From contig JAMCXO010000019.1 of the NCBI GenBank assembly GCA_023473545.1, forward strand, positions 1-15,741: 15,741 nucleotides of DNA, read 5' to 3'. A program made the position numbers and the translations under genes. This DNA is from JAMCTM01 sp023473545 (lineage in GTDB: Bacteria > Patescibacteriota > Microgenomatia > Levybacterales > UBA12049). Shown piece by piece: positions 13,954-15,741 of this stretch (positions are counted from its first letter, which is position 1; each line of letters begins with the position of its first letter). The notes under the pieces were generated by a model. It was given only the letters and a program-made list of their open reading frames with translations. It was not told the DNA's origin and made no database searches.

Positions 13954-15558
13954 TCAGGGCTTGAATTCGTCATCGGTTTCCAGGTCTGATGTGTTTTTTC
14001 TCTTGGGTGCCCTTTCATTTGGGGAAAGCTTAAGCCGCAGGGAATTTTCTTCTCCCCTCTCAAGCATTTTATTGAAAGCGTCGCGGAGCAGTTCCTTAAA
14101 GAAAAATTCATTTTCCGTGTTTGGTCTGCCTGTGTTTCTAAATGATATTTCCCCTTTGCTGTTTAGGCTTCCCGCCTCTGGAGCAATATGAAGAAAAAAT
14201 CTCGCGGACCCCTGACCGGTAATCATGGTTTTAATATCCGCCCGTTTAGTGCCCAATAAGCCCTGAACGGAATCAATTTGCCCCTCCGCCGGTCTATACC
14301 AATAGCCTTCCACATTGGCAAGGGACCTCCCCTGATTGTCCAGTGTTAGTATGACCAGGCCCCCGCCTCTTCCGAGCAGGTCTTGTATGATACCCAAGGT
14401 TTCTTGAGTTTCTTTACTTTGGCCCTCGAAGACTATTCCCTGATTGTTTTTAGCTTCCTCTTTGGGAAAAAGAGAAAACCTTATTTCTCCTCCGGTTTTA
14501 CTAACCCTAAGAACGGTTTCTTTCAGGCGACTGGTTATTGCGAAGATATCGCCAGGAGGTATATTCTGGTCGTATTCTTTCAGGAGAAGCGTTTGCATCT
14601 CTTCCCTCGTGAGGCCGTTGGGATAACCCACGATTAAATGAAGAATACGCCTTTCGGTTTCCTCCCGGGAAATTATGGCCGTGTGGGAAGAGGCTTCTTT
14701 TGCTCTTTGTAAAAGATTTGACACTACTTCTTCGTTTTTTATTATGTTTTGGGCAAGACTTCTTCCTTTTTGACAAATCTCCGGATCTTTTCTTTGCACC
14801 CCTTTTATTATCGAAAGAAGTTCGGTGATTATTGCCTTCTGTTTTTCGGTAAGGCTAATCGCGGAGTGATTGTTGCCGGATAAGTCTTTGGAAGAATTGT
14901 CCGGCGGGGAGACAAAGGAAAAAAGCCCTGCCCTTGAAAGGCGGATAAGGCAATCCCTAAGAATCCGGTTGCCTAAATCTCTTTCCCCGATTTTGTCCAT
15001 AATATCCGCTGATCTTAAAGGCAGGGAGGACGCGGGATTATCCTTAAGCGCGGACAATATCTTAAGGATTAATCCGATACTTCTGTTTTTCCTATATTTA
15101 TAATTGGAATCGTTTCTTTCGGAAAAAGGCGTAGATTTTTGCCCGAAGATTCTTACCAGGGGAAGGCTGTGTTTTTCCGAGAAATCAGCCAAAAGCCCGG
15201 CCAGGGGGATACCTGTTTCACGTCCTAACTCTGTTATTTTATATGGGGTAAGCCTTTCTACCAGACCAGCGCGGATAAAAGAGCGGCAATAATTAAAAGG
15301 CGCGTTTTTATCCATTGTCCATATCCGATTTTTCCCTTGGGCTTTTATGAGCTCTTGATAAAGGGAGGGTCCGTTATGCCCCTCCCCGTCAGCCAGCAGT
15401 ATAAGCGTTAAACTCTTTGCTTCAGTTCCTATGACAGAGAGAATCTCCGCCATTTCTTCGTCCGGGACTCCTTCTGTTAAGTCAATACCAGATTCAGGGT
15501 TTTCCCTATAACTTCCATCCTGGACATTCGCCCCGGCGCTTATTAATGTCTCTTTCAT
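13954..15558 (-). CDS. Unknown 534-residue protein with several winged-helix-like segments
   Basis: Not recognised as a named family. Residues 47-115 (SLTLILLADGEGHNGPSLYQ, then PFNYCRSFIRAGLVE and YKITELGRETG) have the look of a PadR/MarR-like winged helix: helix, recognition helix, wing and a closing ITxxG element. A second candidate lies at 158-217 (SIGLILKILSALKDN ... ILRDCLIRLSRAGLFSFV) and a third at 300-362 (ETERRILHLIVGYPNGLTRE ... ITSRLKETVLRVSK). The C-terminal domain (about 385-500) is beta-rich with LVILTLDNQGRSL and a charged tail. No membrane segment or signal peptide. It may be a DNA-binding regulator or scaffold; this is inferred from fold-like patterns only. Start ATG is strongly supported by a promoter exactly upstream. 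The end is one base from the convergent methyltransferase stop. Confidence 0.7.
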   Translation of the reverse strand: MKETLISAGANVQDGSYRENPESGIDLTEGVPDEEMAEILSVIGTEAKSLTLILLADGEGHNGPSLYQELIKAQGKNRIWTMDKNAPFNYCRSFIRAGLVERLTPYKITELGRETGIPLAGLLADFSEKHSLPLVRIFGQKSTPFSERNDSNYKYRKNRSIGLILKILSALKDNPASSLPLRSADIMDKIGERDLGNRILRDCLIRLSRAGLFSFVSPPDNSSKDLSGNNHSAISLTEKQKAIITELLSIIKGVQRKDPEICQKGRSLAQNIIKNEEVVSNLLQRAKEASSHTAIISREETERRILHLIVGYPNGLTREEMQTLLLKEYDQNIPPGDIFAITSRLKETVLRVSKTGGEIRFSLFPKEEAKNNQGIVFEGQSKETQETLGIIQDLLGRGGGLVILTLDNQGRSLANVEGYWYRPAEGQIDSVQGLLGTKRADIKTMITGQGSARFFLHIAPEAGSLNSKGEISFRNTGRPNTENEFFFKELLRDAFNKMLERGEENSLRLKLSPNERAPKRKNTSDLETDDEFKP

Positions 15559-15565
15559 GGTGGGT

Positions 15566-15594
15566 ATTTTACCCTACGCGAAGAAAAGTATCAA
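15566..15594 (-). promoter_or_regulatory. Promoter of the 534-residue protein gene, leaderless
   Basis: Minus strand TTGATA (15594-15589), a 17-base spacer, TAAAAT (15571-15566). Seven bases separate the -10 box from the ATG (15558), so transcription should start at or one base before the start codon. The remaining 15595-15741 is AT-rich and I see no gene in it. Confidence 0.6.
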
Positions 15595-15741
15595 GCTCAA
15601 GGATTTTTGCAACCAGTCGTACCTAATTGAAGAATGATACTGAAAACGGAGCTATATATTTAAGAAAACGAATCGCTTTTTCTATTGTATTGATTAATTT
15701 TTAGAAATAATTTTCTTTCTTCTCCTCGCATAATTGTAGCA

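Noticed and set aside
13944..13959. CCCTG/CAGGG inverted repeat at the convergent stops as a bidirectional terminator
   Set aside because: Five-pair stem, overlaps both stop codons, and no T-tract follows on either side.
15595..15741. A short minus-strand reading frame starting near 15731
   Set aside because: Only 23 codons, no suitable promoter spacing and no recognisable product.

Overview
The window looks like chromosome of a small-genome bacterium of the Candidate Phyla Radiation (Patescibacteria), most likely of the Microgenomates type. This is inferred from gene families and style, not from a marker-gene search. Supporting signs are a DUF5667-type secreted coiled-coil protein, compact mreC/mreD genes, several promoters placed so that transcripts would be nearly or fully leaderless, heptamer micro-repeats inside conserved genes, and large proteins without clear relatives. 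TGA is used as a stop (1283 gene overlap, DUF5667 protein), so this is not a code-25 lineage.

Layout. 1-444 is the C-terminal third of MreB. 4796-7801 holds mreC, mreD and a class B penicillin-binding protein (PBP2/MrdA), the rest of the elongasome cluster. Between them (445-4795) sits about 4.3 kb that is not cell-shape related. On the plus strand it carries an NDK-like kinase and an unknown 201-residue protein. Converging on these from the minus strand are a Nudix hydrolase, a guanylate-kinase-like P-loop kinase, a thymidylate-synthase-superfamily protein and a YjjX-type (d)NTP phosphatase.

Four of these six are nucleotide enzymes that could form a chain. The synthase homologue has Asp where thymidylate synthase has the dUMP-selecting Asn (GLPYD instead of GLPFN), the hallmark of dCMP/CMP hydroxymethylases. 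With an NMP kinase, an NDP kinase and NTP-removing enzymes next to it, the island resembles the phage T4 route to 5-hydroxymethyl-dCTP. This is the strongest candidate for an undescribed system here. A 93-bp direct repeat (2430-2522 and 4623-4715) shows that a second, truncated copy of the synthase 3' end lies beside mreC, each copy being followed by a different nucleotide hydrolase gene. The site therefore seems to have been rebuilt by recombination.

Downstream: dprA (7806-8912, DNA uptake/recombination); a GC-rich minus-strand gene for a membrane-anchored, cysteine-rich protein with pilin-like modules (8965-10209); topA (10353-12428); a secreted DUF5667 coiled-coil protein (12463-13404) translationally coupled to a SpoU/TrmH-family RNA methyltransferase (13401-13952); and a 534-residue multi-winged-helix-like protein on the minus strand (13954-15558) with a good leaderless promoter. 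The last 183 bases hold that promoter and otherwise nothing I can identify. No tRNA, rRNA, CRISPR array, transposase or integrase was seen.
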